From assembly GCA_963727415.1 (NCBI GenBank), contig CAVSGF010000001.1, positions 62,001 to 126,000 of the forward strand: a DNA stretch of 64,000 bases. The letters run 5' to 3'. Of this stretch, positions 61,049 to 64,000 are shown one piece after another (position 1 is the first letter of the stretch; each line of letters opens with the position of its first letter). Source of the DNA: DASQPR01 sp963727415. Its GTDB lineage: Bacteria; Actinomycetota; Actinomycetes; Mycobacteriales; Micromonosporaceae. The notes beneath the pieces were generated by a model. The model was not told the origin of the DNA. It worked only from the letters and a program-made list of their open reading frames with translations, and did not search any database. The position numbers were made by a program, and so were the translations under genes.

Positions 61049-64000
61049 GTAAGCCCCCTCGGACCCGGGAACCAGACGACGGCAGACCCGCGCCGGAAAT
61101 CGACGCGATCGAAGTCTCGACGGTGCCGCATGGTGCCGTCGCCGTGTTCCAGGCCCCAAGACCGGCCCGGTCCCCCGCCACCGGCCCGCGGGATGGCGAC
61201 CGGGATGAGATCTCCTCCCCGTTCCTGGATCTGGTCGGTAGCGGCGGGGCCGACTCGGACCCGCCGGCCGCAAGCGTCGAGGCCGATGAGGCCGGTCTCG
61301 ACCAGAACCCGGACGATGACGCTGCCTACGACGACCGGTCGGCGGCGAGCCCCGCTCGCCCGGCGACCGCGCAGCGGCGAGCCCCGGCCGGTAGCCAGCC
61401 CGCACTGCCCGGCCCGGAGCCGGACCACGCGACCCGGGCGGACCCCCGCCGAGAGCAACCGGCCGCTAGCCGGAGACGCGCCGAACCGCCGCGGCCCGGT
61501 GCCGCCGGCCGGTCCCGGCGCGCCACCGCCATTCCGGCACCGCCCAAACCCGCACACAGCAAGCACCGTGACCGCGATCCCGCGGTAGAGCTCGCGATCA
61601 CCGAGGTGGCGGGGCACCTGACGTTCACGCCCAACACCGTCACCGCCTGGTACTGGCTGCCCGAGGTGCGCTGGTCGTTCCGGCCGGACGCCGAGCGAGA
61701 AGCGCTGTTGCTGGCCATCGCCGAGCAGTACGCCAGCCTGGCCGGCTTCCGCCTGCATCTGCGGCGCACGACCCGGCCGTTCGCGGCGCACGAGTGGGCG
61801 CGAACGGTGGACCAGAACACGCCGTCGCCTCTGGCGCCGGTCGACGGTGCGCCGACCTGGGCCGATCACCTGGTGGCCGCGCAACGGCACCTGCGGTCGG
61901 TCAATCACGCCGAGGGCCAGACCTATCTCGGCGTGACGTTCGCACGCCGCTCGTTCGGCGCCACCTTCGCCGAGCGGATCTCGCATCTGTTCGGCAAGGG
62001 AGTGCCGGAAGGCGAGCGGCGGAGGATGGCTCGTACCGTCGAGCAGTTCGACGAGGTGCTCGGTGCATTCGGCATGCGCGGTCGCCGGGCCACCGCGCAC
62101 GAACTGGAGTGGCTGCTGTACCGATCGGTCGCCCTGGGCATGTCGCCGCCGGTGCTGTCGCCGGTCACCAATGGCCAGTGGGATCGCGGCGACCTGCTGG
62201 CCATCACCGAGTCGATCGAGCGCTACCGCACCCCGTACGGCTCGACGGTGAAGCTGGTCAACCGCTTGACCGGCGAGGAACGCCACGTCGCGGTGCTGGC
62301 CGTTGGCCGGATGGAACCGCTGGAGATCCCGGAGCGGCACGAGCCGTGGCTGCATTTCCAGGAGCGGATGCCGTGGCCGATGGAGATCTCCTCGCGGATC
62401 GACATCCTCGGTCCCGGCGACTCGTTCCGCAATCTCGAGCATCGCCTCCGGATGATCCGCTCGCAGCAACTGGACTACGCCGAGCACGGCATGGACGCTC
62501 CTCCGGAGCTGGAGCGCCTGGCCCAGCGCGCGCTGCACATCGGCGACGAGATGACCACCGGGTTGCCGGTCGACTCGTCCCGGGCGCATGGCTGGCACCG
62601 CATCGCCGTGTCGGCCGCGACCCGGGAGGAATGCCTGGAGCGCGCTCGGCGGCTCACCGCCACCTACTCCCGCGAGCTGCGCATCTCCCTGCAGCACCCG
62701 AAGAACCAGGACTGGCTGGCGCGCGAGTTCATCCCGGGCGAGCCGATCGCCAACACCGGATACGTCCGGCGGATGCCGGCCAAGCTGCTGGCCGCGGCGC
62801 TGCCACAGGCCGCCTCGAATGTCGGCGACAACCGGGGTGACCTGATCGGGCGTACCGCGGGAACCTCGCGTCGGCCGGTCTTCCTGGATCTGCACTTCCC
62901 GATGGAGGTCCGCGAGCGGTCCGGTCTCGCGGTGTTCGTTGCCGAGCCCGGCGGCGGCAAGTCGACCCTGCTCGGGGCGCTGGGTTACCTGGCAGCGCGG
63001 CGCGGCGTTCAGGTGACGCTGCTGGACCCGTCCGGCCCGCTTGCCCAACTGGCGGCGATGCCGGAGCTGGCACCACACTCACGGGTGCTCAATCTGACCG
63101 GCTCGGAGCAGGGCACCCTGGCGCCGTACGCGCTGATCCCGACCCCGCTGCGGGCCCACTTCGGTGGTGGACCGGCCGGCGACCGCGAGTACGAGATCGC
63201 CGGATCCAACGCCCGTGCCGAGCGCCGGATGCTGGTCCAGGACATCTGCTCCATGCTGGTGCCGCCGCAGGTGGCGCGCGAGGCGTCGACGGCCACGTTG
63301 CTGCGCCACGCGGTGCGGACCGTACCCGCGGAGGAGTCGTCCACTCTCGAGGACGTGGTGACCTGCCTGCGCGAGATGCGCGATGACGACGCGTCCGAGC
63401 TGGCTCACCTGCTGATGGACACGGCCGAGATGCCGCTGGCGATGCTGTTCTTCGGCACCCCTCCGCCAGGTCTGCTCGGGGTCGGACGCGACGCTCACAG
63501 TGATCACCATGGCCGGTCTGCGGCTGCCGGATCTGAAGATCGAGCGCGAGTACTGGTCGGCCGAGGAAGCGCTGGCCCTTCCGATGCTGCACACCGCTCA
63601 CCGGCTCGCGGTTCGGCGCTGCTACGGCGGCTCGATGCACGCACGCAAGCTGGTCGGCCTGGATGAGGGTCACTTCATGGAGGGCTGGCGGTCCGGACGG
63701 TCGTTCCTGGTCCGGCTGGCCCGCGACAGCCGCAAGTGGAACCTGGCCGCGCTGGTCGCGTCCCAGAACCCGCAGGACATCCTCGGGCTGGATGTGCAGA
63801 ACCTGGTATCGACCGTGTTCGTCGGCCGCGTCGCACAGGACCCGGACATCGCCGCCGAGTCATTGCGGCTGCTTCGGGTGCCGACCGATGTCGGTTACGA
63901 GGAGACGCTGGCATCGCTGTCAATGTCGGAGTCCGCGTCGGCCGACCGGCTGGGCTTCCGCGAATTCGTCATGCGTGACGTGGACGGACGAGTCCAGAAG
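61045..64000 (+). CDS. VirB4/TraC-like conjugation ATPase, one frameshift, 3' truncated by window edge
   Basis: The gene starts at GTG 61045 and runs off the window. A disordered, acidic and Pro-rich N-terminus of about 175 residues precedes the VirB4-type domain (T-W-A-D-H-L-V-A-A-Q-R-H-L, Y-L-G-V-T-F-A-R-R-S-F-G near residue 290). The AAA domain has Walker A A-E-P-G-G-G-K-S-T-L (about 633-642). The frame breaks at GGGG 63478-63481; dropping one G continues as S-D-A-T-L-T-V-I-T-M-A-G with Walker B G-L-D-E-G-H-F and the A-S-Q-N-P-Q-D-I sensor to the end. At least 985 residues. Powers a type IV secretion or conjugation-like machine. Confidence 0.87.

Overview
The window is 64 kb of GC-rich chromosome from an actinobacterium. 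Lsr2, CarD, ClpC, DisA next to RadA, a PPOX-type F420/flavin oxidoreductase, a DUF2510-RDD protein, the DUF2520-panC-panD operon and folP-folB-folK-DUF3180 are all typical of Actinomycetota. Several lineage-type proteins (the 730-aa two-helix membrane protein at 49755, the thioredoxin-like membrane protein at 20190, the 236-aa protein beside disA) look most like those of Micromonosporaceae, but that is recall-based inference. No rRNA, tRNA, CRISPR array, transposase or integrase was seen.

Region by region. 1-15.4 kb: a tyrosine/homogentisate degradation island. It holds the end of an IclR regulator, two different fumarases (class II, then class I) both riddled with frameshifts, a beta-propeller membrane protein, an Lrp/AsnC regulator divergent from hpd, a DUF2510-RDD protein coupled to a HisC-type aminotransferase, a membrane pseudokinase with an LPXTG-like tail, fahA with a coupled protein of unknown function, and divergent hmgA. 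15.6-20.9 kb: an active Ser/Thr kinase, a PPOX oxidoreductase, and carD-ispD-ispF (MEP isoprenoid pathway) with a gene remnant between ispD and ispF. 21-24.8 kb: a compact type III polyketide synthase / acyl-CoA-dehydrogenase-like / methyltransferase operon divergent from a UbiA prenyltransferase. 24.9-36.9 kb: lipoprotein, radA-disA, mutY, a giant STAND/TPR ATPase behind clpC, a long non-coding stretch, and lsr2. 37-49.7 kb: lysS, the NAD and pantothenate/CoA genes (nadB-nadC-coaX; DUF2520-panC-panD), a DUF3800 gene flanked by repeats, and a MidA-type methyltransferase coupled to an orphan NuoD. 49.7-60.1 kb: repeat-rich membrane protein, a glycine-betaine-type ABC transporter, an orphan ABC-type permease, and the folate genes. 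60.3-64 kb: the start of a type IV secretion-like locus (VirB2-like, VirB3-like, VirB4/TraC-like), cut by the window end.

How the genes work together. The first 15 kb encode almost the full route from tyrosine (transamination, 4-hydroxyphenylpyruvate, homogentisate, maleyl/fumarylacetoacetate) to fumarate and acetoacetate, with fumarases alongside. The only missing step is maleylacetoacetate isomerase, and the unknown gene translationally coupled to fahA is a natural candidate. The nad, pan, coaX and fol genes supply cofactors. The PKS cluster probably makes a prenylated, methylated phenolic lipid.

Sequence quality. Several well-conserved housekeeping genes carry indels (fumC and fumA many each; nadC, disA, the betaine ATPase and the VirB4-like gene one each). 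Three of the four single indels sit in short homopolymers and protein conservation continues on both sides, so sequencing or assembly error is more likely than gene decay. Coordinates for those genes span the whole intended coding region.
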